DNA of 64,000 bases from Acanthochromis polyacanthus. Taxonomy: Eukaryota; Chordata; Actinopteri; Pomacentridae. The stretch lies in contig NC_067121.1 of assembly GCF_021347895.1 (NCBI RefSeq), forward strand, positions 36,505,974 to 36,569,973, written 5' to 3'. Every line of letters begins with the position of its first letter. Position 1 is the stretch's first letter. Of this stretch, positions 1 to 12,000 are shown piece by piece. A program made the position numbers and the translations under genes. Below the pieces are notes generated by a model. It did no database searches, was not told where the DNA came from, and worked only from the letters and a program-made list of their open reading frames with translations.

Positions 1-850
1 AGATTTTGCAGTGTGGCTTGGGGTATTGTTTCCTGGTGGGGGAGGCTGCTGCTGCCACTATCTGGGAGTGCTGCTGCCACATGTCGTACATGTCAAAGTC
101 ATGAATGCTGGAGGTCAAGGTTTCCTGGCAGAACATTGCAATGAAATGAGATGATCAATGTTAAATCCTTCACTACACTTCACTTGTCAGTAGTTTTATT
201 GTTGTGGCTCATCACTGAATGTAAAAAGATGAAAAAAAAACAAAACAAAAAAACACAAGCACTCGTTTTATTACTTTTAGGGTGTTTGGCATCCCTACCT
301 ATGCCTGAAACCACTCCCTCAAGTTCTAACATTTCTAGCCACCAAAAAAAACACACACAAAAAAAACTAATATAGATAAAACTCAAGCACTAAAGATGAG
401 CAAACAGTGATTTTATGGAAGCAGCAGAGCGTGAGAAACACTGTGCTTCGTGTCATACTCGAGTTCCCCAGATAATACATTCCACTCCTAGCTGTTTGAA
501 ATATTAGTGTTGTGCGCCAAAACATACAGAGAGTGCAGAAATGGAAAACATCACGAATGCATGACAGAGCTTTGTAGGTGATTTTCTGTTACGCAAGTGT
601 GAAGAGTAGCAAAGATGCACCGGGCTTGTACGATATGAGAAGTACTGGAAGACGTAAATCGACTCAGAGATCATGGAGAGTGCAACTGGGACTCCAAACT
701 TAATCCCATATCGAACTCTGCTACTATGCCACTGGTGAAGATTACTGCCGGAGTTGAACAAAGTGTACTGTATGTTCTCGGCGAGATGTTCTGAAGTACA
801 ATAACACCAGGTAAAGCAATGATTTGATGAAGGTCTGCATATGTACCATA
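1..850. other. Unique non-coding DNA, no gene seen
   Basis: I see no gene or recognisable repeat here. The longest open frames (74 and 85 codons) are low-complexity or have no family features. An A-rich stretch near 230-260 and another near 345-368 break up the sequence. It is read as intron or intergenic DNA of a fish genome. Confidence 0.6.
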
Positions 851-852
851 TA

Positions 853-1660
853 CAGTGGTCCCTCGTCTATCGCGGGGTTACGTTCCAGACCCCGCTGCGA
901 TATAGAAAAATCAGCGAAGTAGCGACCATATTGAGTTTATTATTTATATATATTTTTTCAGGCTTTATAAACCCTCTTCACACACATCGCACAACGCCAC
1001 AGAGCAACACTATCGATCAGACGTCTATGTGAAGTGGACAAGGCGAGATGCTGATTGCTGCTATGCACAGGAGACAGAGGAGACTGATGCTATGGTTGCT
1101 GAGCCAATCAGTGCCCAGCTATTCGTTTAATATGTTTTCATGATTATTTTTTATATTGTTTTAAATGTTTTTTTAGGCTAGAAAACGCTTATTTTACCAC
1201 AAAAATAATTAAAATAATGAAGCAATCGAAGAACCGGTCACAATGACTGAACTGCTGTGCTGCAATGCACCATGGGAATTGCAGGTTTAAATGTCATTAT
1301 TGTGGTTTGCCAGTGCTACAGTGTTATTCATGTTTCATTGTGTTTTTGTGGTTTAGTCTGTCTAGTTAGTTTGGATAAGTGTTACGTCGTCGGGAGCGTA
1401 AGTGCGAAGCGTGTTTGATGACTTCCTGCCACATTTTGTCTCGTACCACTTTTTGTCTGTGTCCAAATAAAAGCATCTTCCAGTAGCAGAGTGCATAAAA
1501 GACAAATATCCTCCTCCAGCGTCATTCTTCTACACAGCACGCCACAGAAATAAATATATAAAAAAACACCTATATCCCGTGAAATCCCGCCATATCGCAA
1601 AAAATCTGCCACACAGTGAGACTGCGAAAAGTGAACCGTAATATGGCGAGGAAACCACTA
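853..1660. mobile_element. Non-autonomous Tigger/pogo-like DNA transposon
   Basis: The left end reads CAGTGGTCCCTCGTCTATCG and the right end, reverse-complemented, reads TAGTGGTTTCCTCGCCATAT, so the ends are degenerate terminal inverted repeats. A TA dinucleotide flanks each end (851-852 and 1661-1662), the target duplication expected of Tc1/mariner-superfamily elements. CAGTGGTCCCTCG-type termini are typical of the Tigger/pogo branch; that assignment is from knowledge of the family. Further in, the ends keep a looser inverted symmetry (TTTATTATTTATATATA against AAATAAATATATAAAAAA). There is no transposase frame: the longest are 63 and 76 codons and unrecognised, so it would need enzyme supplied in trans. 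The right TIR has drifted, so it is probably old. Confidence 0.75.
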
Positions 1661-1662
1661 TA

Positions 1663-4600
1663 ATGGTTCTTAAACATTCCCATTGTCTAACAGTACACTG
1701 CAAATAAGCAAATTTAGAGCAACTATATGTAATATTTCAACCTAAATGTGTCCAAGATTTTTGAAATCATGGCTTATCGGGTTGTGAACTTACTTATGTG
1801 TAGATGGTGAACTCTTTGCTCTGAGGCCATGCTGTCTGTGGATTAGCAGTATTAACTTGCACCATATTTCCTTAGTCCCTAAATCTAATTGACAAAACAG
1901 TTTTTCAATGTGGGCAACATCAAGTATTTCTCCTATTTTCTTTCATTCATTCAGCGACTAAGTTAAGCCTATTTCACACAGAACAAGGATCATTTGCTTT
2001 ATACTGATTGACTGCGACAGCTTATTTAAACAGCTACATGTTCTGACTCTCAGAAATGATCCTGTTTAGCGTCCAGCTAACGTCATGTTTTTAAGTCTTC
2101 ATTTTCAAGGAAAAGCAAAGACGTCGATCTTAAACACTATTTTTTTTTCTAAAACATAAAACTTATACGTTCATATGATTTATCGTATACAGTTAGTGAT
2201 GTGAAAAGATAAATCATACATGTACCACACACACACCGCATTCAGACATTCACCCATCAGGACGCTGGGGATATGTGCTCGGGCATTTCACCTCTTCTTC
2301 CCCTACTGCAAAATGTACTGGATCATAGAGCACCGCATTTATCAGAATAATTATTTCTTCCTCGCACATTGTGAAGAGCGAGCGGACAGCTTTGTATTTT
2401 TCTCTCTGATTTAATGCACTAAAATTAGACCGTCTAGCCCGCTGCTTCAGACTCATTCCGAAGCATCACGTTCAAAGAGATAGTCAGAGAACATAAAATT
2501 TAGGGTCTTTTTTCTTATCTAACCAACTTAGGAAAAAAAGGAAAATGCCACTTTACAGTTCTGCCACATTGCAGGCAAAAGAACTAAGAAGATATCATGA
2601 ACAGTTTGGTTTCAGATTATTTTCAGCATATCTTGTAATTCCAATGCCACTAAACTGTTTGAAACCCATTGGCTTACTTGCAAAATGCATCGTCTGAGAG
2701 CTAAAAACATGGCAGTTGTAAATCATGAACAGCTCATGGCATTTATTTTAGTATTTAATGTTTCTTTCCAGTGTATTTGTATTCTATAAACACTGGTTTA
2801 TAGCTTTCATTATGGCTGGTTGGGGCTTCTCTCCTGTTTAAAATTTCAATGAGGAATGCTCTCTTTAAGGCATCTTTAATGTCACCCTTTAAAATATGAC
2901 ACACAGTGTGCATCCTTATACTGCTTATGGATTACTTTGGAAACCGCAGCCAAAGAAAGAGACTATTACGCTAATTGCTAGCATAACCCAGCGTGGTACA
3001 TAAATATATTATCCAAATATATTATGCTAGCTCTACTGGCATACAAGCTATGAAATAATTTAAAGCTCGTTTTACATAGATGCTACAATGAACTTAACAG
3101 AGCAGCACAATGCAGAGCAGGGAGGAGTGGTGGGAAGGAGGGTGCACTGAAGGGACACAGTCCATTAGAGAATAGTCTATAATTGATCAAAGTCCATACG
3201 ATGTGCTGGTTTCTTCGCGTGGCAGAGCAGCAATGGTTGGGGGAAAAAAAAATCACGGTGCGTAAATAATAATGAGGATTAGGCCTGATCAAAAGAAAAA
3301 GCCCAGAACTGAGTGACTGAAGTTAAGTTAAGGCACTTGCATTAATAAGGAAGATGAGAAGTAGGACGGGAACAACGAGGAGTGGGAGAAACTACAGAGC
3401 AGGTAAAGGCTGAAAACAGTCAAGAAACCCATCTCTCACACAAAAAGCCCTCTGTGAGTGTGTATGTGTGCGTGATCTCCATATAAACACGGCCTAACTC
3501 GGTGCCACACAACACCATTACACTGATTACTGCCTAAGACGTAGCTGCAAGCATTTCCCTGCTGAACACAGGAGTTTACACAGTGTGCATAACTTCAAGA
3601 ATCCCACAACCTCTGCACCCGCACGTTGTGGGTCGTGTTTGATTCAAAGCTTTCTTAAGCTATCTTATCTCTATTGTTACTCTTTTGTATGCAGTTTGAG
3701 GTGTGGCTTTATATTAGACCTCTATGAGTACTCCTTGGTGAGGGTCTCAGCGCTCTTACCAGAGGAAGGAGGTAAGGTTATGTAGTGTGAGGACTCGAAA
3801 TAAGACAGAGGCATTGTGTCTTTTCACCTCTTCACTTGGATTGGATCAATACAGTGTTTTGTAGAAGAATAAAAGTGGAATGCAAAATTAGGCAGAATCT
3901 GTCTAAGCCATGGTTCTTCACTTCATCAATCTGTGAAGCCAAGAATGGTCACACTAAAAAAAAATTCTCTCTTCTGAGTTCAGATAGTCTGTATATATAG
4001 AGGAAAACATGCCCTTCACCCACACAGGAGTGTGCACAAGAGGGAGTCTCTATACGTCAGCAGGTTAACCACAATATAAAACAGGAAACGCAATACAGCA
4101 GTGAATTTAAATGTCTCCCTGTGAGTTAGGGCTACAAATGCAAAGTATAATGCGTCAACAACAGTAAACTTGCGTCAAAATGACGATAATTAAAGCAATC
4201 AATACATCCGTAAGTGGTTATATTGACGTTAGCATTATTGTGACGGCAGTATGAGCCAAATAAGGCTTGCCAGCCACTTCTATCCGCACAACAACACGTA
4301 ACATAAAGGTGCAAATCACTGAGGACTAAAGGTCGTTTGTTTGTGGATGCATACTTCGTTCAACGAGAGGAATCAGTTTTGCACGTTAATATCAATTAGA
4401 CATTGGGGGTGCTAAATGCATAGAAAAAAAAAAATCTATAACTAGAATGTTTTCCATGGCTCTGGAGCAGTTTTTTTGAACCTGGGGGGGAAAAAAAATA
4501 TCTTGATGAGGTCATTGAGGTTATCTCTGCTTAGCCTTTGAGACAGCATAATTAACAGGAACATTACAAACTGGGAGCATGGCAGCAGTGTTAACTAGGC

Positions 4601-5450
4601 AGGGGAAGTCTAACACAAGGAAAACTTCATTGCATTGTAAGAAATAAAGAACCAATGTTCTTGCAGCTTGTCAGGACATCGATTTTGAGAACATTTTCTT
4701 ACTCTGCATCCACAAAGCGCCTCTACTGTAATGAACAGTGTGCCTTGAGGATTTAAATATTTAGTTCCACAGGCACCATCTACAAGGACAGAACAAAAAA
4801 ACTTGTCTGATATACATTCAAGGCCAAAAAAACAAATAAAATCTATCATAGAATTAATCTTAAATGCACTGTATGATAAACAATAAGCAGTACTAGTTGC
4901 TGACTGTAAGGCAAACAGAAGAGAAGCCGAGTGTTTTGCCTAATAATCCCAAACTTTAGTCTGGCTTTAGGGATGCCTGTGACGAGACTAAACTCCAAAT
5001 CCTTACAGCTATTGGATGGACTGAAGTAAAAATGTGTTAATGGCATGATGATGCTCTTAACTTCCGGTGCTCTTGTGATTTTGAGCTCCAATAGGTTCTT
5101 TGAAAGGACGAGCTGTTGCAATCTCTGTAATTTTGATTTGGTTAATTTTGTTTGTTTTGCATTTCAGGGTCTAATAAATGTTGCAACTTTGCCAAATTTT
5201 CAAGATAGCTTACTTTTCCAAGCTGCTGCTGTCGTTTGTTGACTGACATGCTGATTTCTAAGCAAATACCCGGAAAACTAATGACATTTCAATAAGCCTT
5301 GAATTGTACTATAGCGTTTGGCAGAAACAACTGTTCAACCTAATGCACCAAACACTGTATGTTAACATTGATAATATAGGTACTCCAGCACGCTACTATT
5401 AGCATTCAGTTCAAAGCAACTGTGAGTAAATGTCGCTTCCAAGAGCTGCA
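1663..5450. other. Unique A+T-rich non-coding block
   Basis: Nothing in this stretch is recognisable as a gene or a named repeat. It holds only short homopolymer runs (for example near 2141-2150, 4426-4434 and 4488-4497). Every open frame is under 100 codons and without motifs. Confidence 0.55.
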
Positions 5451-5475
5451 CATGGAGCCTTAAACTTGTTATCGT

Positions 5476-5720
5476 TTAATCTCTCATGCCGTCTTTACGT
5501 AGCGCACTAAAAGCTTCCATATGTAAATGGAAACTCCTACCCTGTGCACCATCTATGGAAGCACTTACCTGGCTTAAACTATTCATGGCAAGCCCAGACA
5601 CCATTAATATTTTGTGCACAACCTGTAAACGCATAAGATTACAATACAGCGCTTCACCTTCTTTTGTCAGACGGCCCATTACGCTTATTACTGGCCGAGG
5701 AAGCGCTTGCATGCTGGATA
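5476..5720. other. Candidate conserved non-coding element
   Basis: This stretch has higher complexity than its surroundings. It is open on both strands over about 240 bp, lacks simple repeats, and contains homeodomain-like TAAT/ATTA cores and short palindromes such as CATATG. Teleost gene deserts often hold such elements as developmental enhancers. There is no splice-site structure or recognisable peptide to support an exon. The call rests only on texture and needs an alignment to other fish genomes, so confidence is low. Confidence 0.2.
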
Positions 5721-8700
5721 ATAGCCATAGCCCTAATATAGATTATAATGTGTTTACAAACCAAAACACTTAGTGTTTTTACTGTGACACAGCAGTGTGT
5801 GTGTGTGTGTGGTTGTAACTGTGAGAGCATAACAAGGTTTGGCCTGACAATAACTGATGCCCTCATGCCGCAGTGAAGAGGGACTTCCCTCTGCCCATAA
5901 ATAAGATTTAAGAGTCCCGACTGGTTTTAACCTAAATGCAAATCACGTGCCAGAGTGTGACAGGGCACTTTTTAAAAAGTGTGCGCTTTGTCCCCGGGGA
6001 CTAGTTTGCCATGAGAGCTGGATTAATGAGACCGCCGCCGTTCTGCACCGTACCGTACACAGTGCTACCCAGCAGGGAAGCAACGGGAGAACAAAAGAAA
6101 AAAGAAAAAGAAAGGAAAAGGATAAGAAAGGGGAGGAAGGTTGAGAGAAAACTGCAGAGGAGATGAGGGGAGTGGAGGAAAAGGAGAGAAAGAAAAGGGA
6201 AAGTGGCCACCTACCAGCATTAAAGTGAATCAAAATAATCTGATTACGCCGCGTTATTAGTTTACCTCTTCTGAATGCAGATTCGCTGAACCATTTAGCT
6301 TAAAGGAGTTTCTTTAGAATTCAGTAGAAGTAGCGCCTATGCTCAGCACTTTTAAAGTCCAACCTTTAATCCAAGAATAAATAAATGGATAGCACCACTG
6401 CAGTGTATTGCAACGCAGCTTTTGGACATTCCCTGAGTGATTGACAGAGTGTGTGTCATGGCTCTTGCTGCTTTTCTTACGTTTATCTTATTAGCGGGTC
6501 GACTATGCTGCATTAAATTCGGCAAAATCGCCATCTTCCAAGTCACGAATCTTAGAGTCCACAGCTTCTTCAAGCATAACTGATATAATTAGAAAATTCT
6601 CATGGTATTCAAGAATTACAATTTAATGCTTTACCGTGGCGAGGTTTATGCAACATGACGGAAGTGTAGAAATTACAGTAAAGCGGTCCGTCTGATGCAG
6701 TTTAAGGGACGTGTGCGGAAACAATTTTTGGGAGAACTCGGCAATATAACGCTGTCAGTTTTTTAGCACCCAGCAGGGAGGTTTTGTTCTGTTCCAGGCA
6801 ATAACATCCCAGTGAAGTGTCAGTGGTGGAATAAAATCATTCATCTTATTGGAGAATGCTCCTGGATAAGGCGAGGGACTGAGTGTTAAACTGCAGCTGC
6901 AACAGATTCATACAGGCCCTCTGGGAGCTTTCAGGCTGGAGCTGCTGCTAACAATATCTCCAGCCTGTCTTTGTGACTGCTGCTGTGACAATAACGCATT
7001 AACTGGTCAGTTCATCCACACTGCAAAAGCGTTTGATTTACTTCTCCTAGTATCTAACTATGCACATAGTTTATTTGTCGAGATTATGGAGTTTCTGTCT
7101 CTGAGCTTTCTGCCCAATACAATAAAGGTAAAGTTCCAATTTTGTCTCCAGGCTCTGTTCCACAAGCTCCAGCACCTCTGTGCAATCTCTCGTTGGATGT
7201 TTTCAAAATCAAAAAAATCCTCTAAAGCCCAGATCTCCCCAGATCTCTTTGCAGAATGCAGCTTGTGTCTGTGTTGGCTCTCCCAGAGGTTATAATGCCA
7301 CAAGTGTATTCTCTCTCTCTCTAAACGGTGTTCCACGGAGACGATGATAACAATCGTCACATTGCGCAGTCACCGGAGGGCACGGCGATAAGCAGAAATT
7401 ACTTTGGAGCTGTTGATTCTGAATTCCCCAAACTTCGCCGTAATAAACGACTATTAAAGAGAACACGACATCCTCGAGCCGAGAGCCCGGCGGCTGAGAG
7501 GGGAAGAGCATGACGGGAAGAAGGGTGCTAATTTCCAGATTACTATTCCAATGTGACCACATGCAGGTCGTCCTTCAGGCCTGTCCTCTATCTGCACAAA
7601 AGTGGGGCTGATTTCTGAGGGGGCTGTGAAGTACCCACTTCTCAGAGTTTTTAGCCACTGAGGGTTAGGAAGCAACTTTGACATAAAACTTTAAATTTGA
7701 CATATTTCATGCATGTGATGCTATCTGAATATGTTTGCTGGTGACCTTTGAACAATGTGTTTTTCAGTCTTACATAATCTGCAAGTCATACTAAAACTCC
7801 CTGAGGCTGTTGAAGTAAACCCTGCAGGCGGGGGGGTTCACAGAAGCTCAAACATGACCCAGGTCTTACTTTTGTGATGCGCTGTCTATTTGAAGCCTCT
7901 GTCCTTTTCTCGCATGCGTCTCTTTGCTTGTCTGGTACTGACAGAATGATGATGGATACCATAGAAATGACTCAGAAATAAAGGCCGTAATATGAGCATC
8001 AGCACATATCGGCTTTAATATTTGAGATTCTGCTGAACAGGATATGAGATTATTCAGATTATGATAATGTAGCGACTCATAAAAGGAAAAGTGATTTTTT
8101 TTCAGTATTACAGGAGGGTTGATGGGCAGGTAAACTGAGGCCGTGTGCCACAAATCACAAAGAGTATACAGTGTGTGCTATACTGATTTTTACGTATTTA
8201 TTAGTTAGAACTAAATTTGTAAACATATTTTGTGTTTTTGTATAATAAGAAGTAACATATGTACAGTAAGTACATGGCTATTTTGGAAATCGGCTGCCAA
8301 TGGAAATAAATAAATGAATATTTACAGTAAATACAACATTTTTTGGAGATCTTCCTGGAGTATTATAACATAATATGAACTGCTTGTTTCTTTATCTGAT
8401 GCATTTTCACTAACTGTCAAATGTAGATACTTCTAGAAAAAGTTGGGCATACATGTCTGCATCACATATAAGTTAATGTCAACTATGATACTTGTCAATT
8501 ATGTTACAACAGTTATATACTGACCCATAAGTAACTGGCTGCCATTATTACTATTCATTAATATTGACCCTTTGCAAGCCATACTGCTCAATTTCTACCT
8601 GTAAGTACTATTATGAGTAGATATTATCAGTCCATTTAAAAGTAACATCAGTCTCCTCTGTGCATCCTGTATTTTAGATGCATATGCATTGTATTAGGAT

Positions 8701-11700
8701 CTGTTTTGAAGGGAACCCTCCCACAACTTCTGTTGTATATTTTCATTACATGAAAGTACCAACACAGCAGTCACCGTGGCCAAGATTCATTTTCCTCCTG
8801 CTGCAATGATATGCTATGACACCATTGGTTGAATATTTGCACAAATGCAGATAGCAAAGCAACATTTTCCCAACTCCAGTGAAGACAGGAAGTTAAAAGA
8901 CGATATATTGCATGCAGCACGCCACGAGTTACATAAGATCAATATCACTCTCATCTCATAAGTGTGACATTGATATAGTTAAGTGCAAAGCTGGAGTCAA
9001 GGCGTGGCTATTACTAGCTTAGCATCAGAACAGGAAGCAGGGAGAAACGGCCAAAAGTTCAAGAGGATGAATGTGAAAAAAGCCACTGCTTATCAGTTAT
9101 GGTCTGTTCATTCTTTATCAAGATGTGTTATGTATTTACAGGTTATGACGAGATCACACTGAGTTACTGTAAAATAATTTAACATGAAAATCACACATGT
9201 TCTACTGTTGCTTGTGTTAACTTGCTCGTAAAGAAGCAAAAAAAGAAACTGACTTCAAAATTTTTCTCTGGTCATCGGTTATCAAAATTACATATTTAGA
9301 TTTCTATAGTTTTTATTAATCCTTTTATGCCTTAAATTAGCTAAGACGTAAAACTGTTGCTTCTGTCTAAAATGTGCAAATCTATGAAGTCAATGTAGAT
9401 GAAGAGATAGCTCTCTATGAAGAGAAAGTTGCCTCTTTCTTTATGCACTCCTCCCCACTTTAAGCAGCTCCAGCACACCAGCTCACCTTCAACTCTGCTC
9501 TTGCAATAATTCGTAATTCAGCCATAGATCTTAATGGAACCAGTTTCTTATGTTTGTTATGAAAGAAACAACAAGTTTGAATGCATGTTTTCTACCTCCT
9601 ATATATATATATATCAATGCCTTGCATGCTACATGCTGAGAAGCCAGACTGTATTTCTTCTTTTTGCACATAATGTTGTGGCCATGAGTGTCATGTTTTT
9701 GCTATCTCTGCCATTAGCACAAAAAACAAACAAAAAAACTATGTTCTAAATGTTTAATCTCTAAATGGCTTATTGCGTCTGTAAAATACTGAATACAACT
9801 CAGCCTGTAATGAGGTCTGGGACCATATTTTGCACATCACATGTCTTAGGGCACATAAAAATGCACTACAGATATCTGAGCAATGTCAAAAATATGACTC
9901 TCACCAGAGGGGTGTTCAATTTGCAACAATATTGCAGTGAATATTTCTAAAACCTACATAAAACTACAGTGCAGCATGAGATCAGAGCACAATGCATGAA
10001 AAACATTCAGTAATTTGAGAGGTTTTTATGATCAATTCATTAATACCTTACAATACATTTCAGCGTGTGCTGATTCCCGGCCCACAGAGGGCAGATGCAT
10101 GCAGTGATTTATATGGCTCGAGGTGTTTTATCTTATGCTGAGTCATTACTCAGCCCAGCACAAAAAACTGTTTTCCCCAGTGTGACAACATGCTGGTCGG
10201 GGCCATAACGTACTGTGATGTGAATTTTAATTTGGCTTGATAATCTGCATGCAGTCTGCTCTGCTGCTCTCAAAAAGACAAAGAAATTAAACAAATAAAC
10301 AACTTTATTAAAAAAAAGGTTTCCAAGAGAGAACATGTCGACTAACTAGTAAAGCTGAGATATTGACTTTTACAAACAGCTTCAAAATAAAGAAATACAC
10401 ATAGAAATGAACTCCAGAGTAGCTGAGGAGGAGAGAATGAAGAACAAGGCCAAATGTTGTCCCCTGCTCCTTCTTCTTGCACTTCTTGTATTTCCTGTAT
10501 TGCAGAAAATGTCCATATGTGTACGTACTGCACAGTACTGGGAACATTTGGAACAAAGCTTTCTACTGCAGAACAACAAACTCTAATCACGATTTTAGTC
10601 CGTATTTACGCTGGGACACCTGTTTTATTTTTCCATTTGTTCAAAGCACAGCTGCCTCCTGTTCGGCTTTGTAAACAGTCATTTCAGAAAGCAAACAGAA
10701 TGGTTGTAATTTTTAGAGGACATATGACACAACACAAGCTCTTTATTTTAAATCTGAAAATAACTGCACAACTGTATGTAAACGTCAGTTCTAATTTGCT
10801 TTTTTTCCTCATTAGCCAGAACATTTTACTGTTTGTAGAGCATCTAATCAAAACATGGTTGATCTGTGTGGTATTTTCTGTATATTCTCTTTGCATAGGC
10901 TTCTTGTAGAAGGTCTAAGCATGTCATGATTTGAATCTAAATCTTATTAGCACAGCCAGCTGCGGGAAGCGGCTCTATCAATCATAGCTGGGACCTAAAT
11001 ATAGACATTTTGTGGATTCTGGCAACTATGAAATTCAGAATAGCAGCTGAAACCTTTGGTTATAAACTTCAGTGTCACATTAACAGAAGGAATAGCAAGC
11101 TGAAACTACATAATCCTATACTTGTGCTACTGTCACACCATGTTTGTGCATTTATCCATATGCTTTCATTTCATTCAGCAAATTTAACTTAACCTCACTT
11201 TAAAGCAGCTTGAAAAGTAATTGCAGACTTAAAAGACACTATTCCTTCTTTTATTGTCAGCTACTATTATGAAAAGACAAAAAAAGCAGCAAATGTGTCC
11301 ATCTGTCAGTGTCTGCGGCACTCAGCCCCAAGCAAAATAAGTATGCAAATATGCAAAAATGGGTCACACATATATAATTTATTATTCAGAAGTGGCTGGC
11401 TTAAACAGCTGGGCTTTGTTGTTTTTAATCATTCTCATAAGAACTCTGAATTTACACTCATTCTGCAACTAATTAGAGGTGAAGAATAGTGTGTATGCAA
11501 GTTTAAAGTGAGAGAAAGGAGAACGTCAGTCATGTATTTTTACATATTTTGGGCACCAGTAAACATCTATGCGCTTGCTGATAGAATGCACTGATTTTTG
11601 TTTTCAGGTTTGGTCTCAGAAAGAAAAATATGTGATAAAAACTTGAAAAAAGTTCAGAAATTCTGAATAAGAGGCTGATTATGTCAAGTCCATTTCATAT

Positions 11701-12000
11701 ATATATTCTGGGATGCTCAGTCACTGCTGTTCTGTTTCAATTTCTCATTGTCTATTTGTGGATAAGTGCCAGTATCCTACCAGAATGCAATTCAAGCATC
11801 TGAGCTAAAGGGGATGCCTCGTATTTCGACATAAAATCTTGTTTTCTGTGCTCGGCATGCAGGCCCGTGTCTTATTAAGGCAATATACCACACGTGGCGA
11901 CAGCAAACACAAGAGGTAAAGACTATAAGGTCTGTTTTAAATTTTAGCATGTCCAAGCAGTTGAGAGTTTAATGTGAAGGTATCGACAGAGGCATTCAGA
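5721..12000. other. Unique non-coding block with short microsatellites
   Basis: No gene was recognised. The block holds a (GT)n run at about 5794-5812, a purine-rich tract at about 6085-6205, a (CT)n run at about 7307-7321 and an (AT)n run at about 9600-9614. The 151-codon frame at 10454-10909 is discussed among the rejected items. The rest is A+T-rich and without repeats I can name. Confidence 0.55.
5794..5812. repeat. (GT)n microsatellite
   Basis: A short uninterrupted run of GT dinucleotides, about nine copies. Runs of this length are common and often polymorphic in fish genomes. Confidence 0.8.

Noticed and set aside
10454..10909. 151-codon plus-strand frame with hydrophobic stretches
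   Set aside because: Three overlapping minus-strand frames are equally open, no family resemblance is visible, and hydrophobic runs come from T-rich codons.
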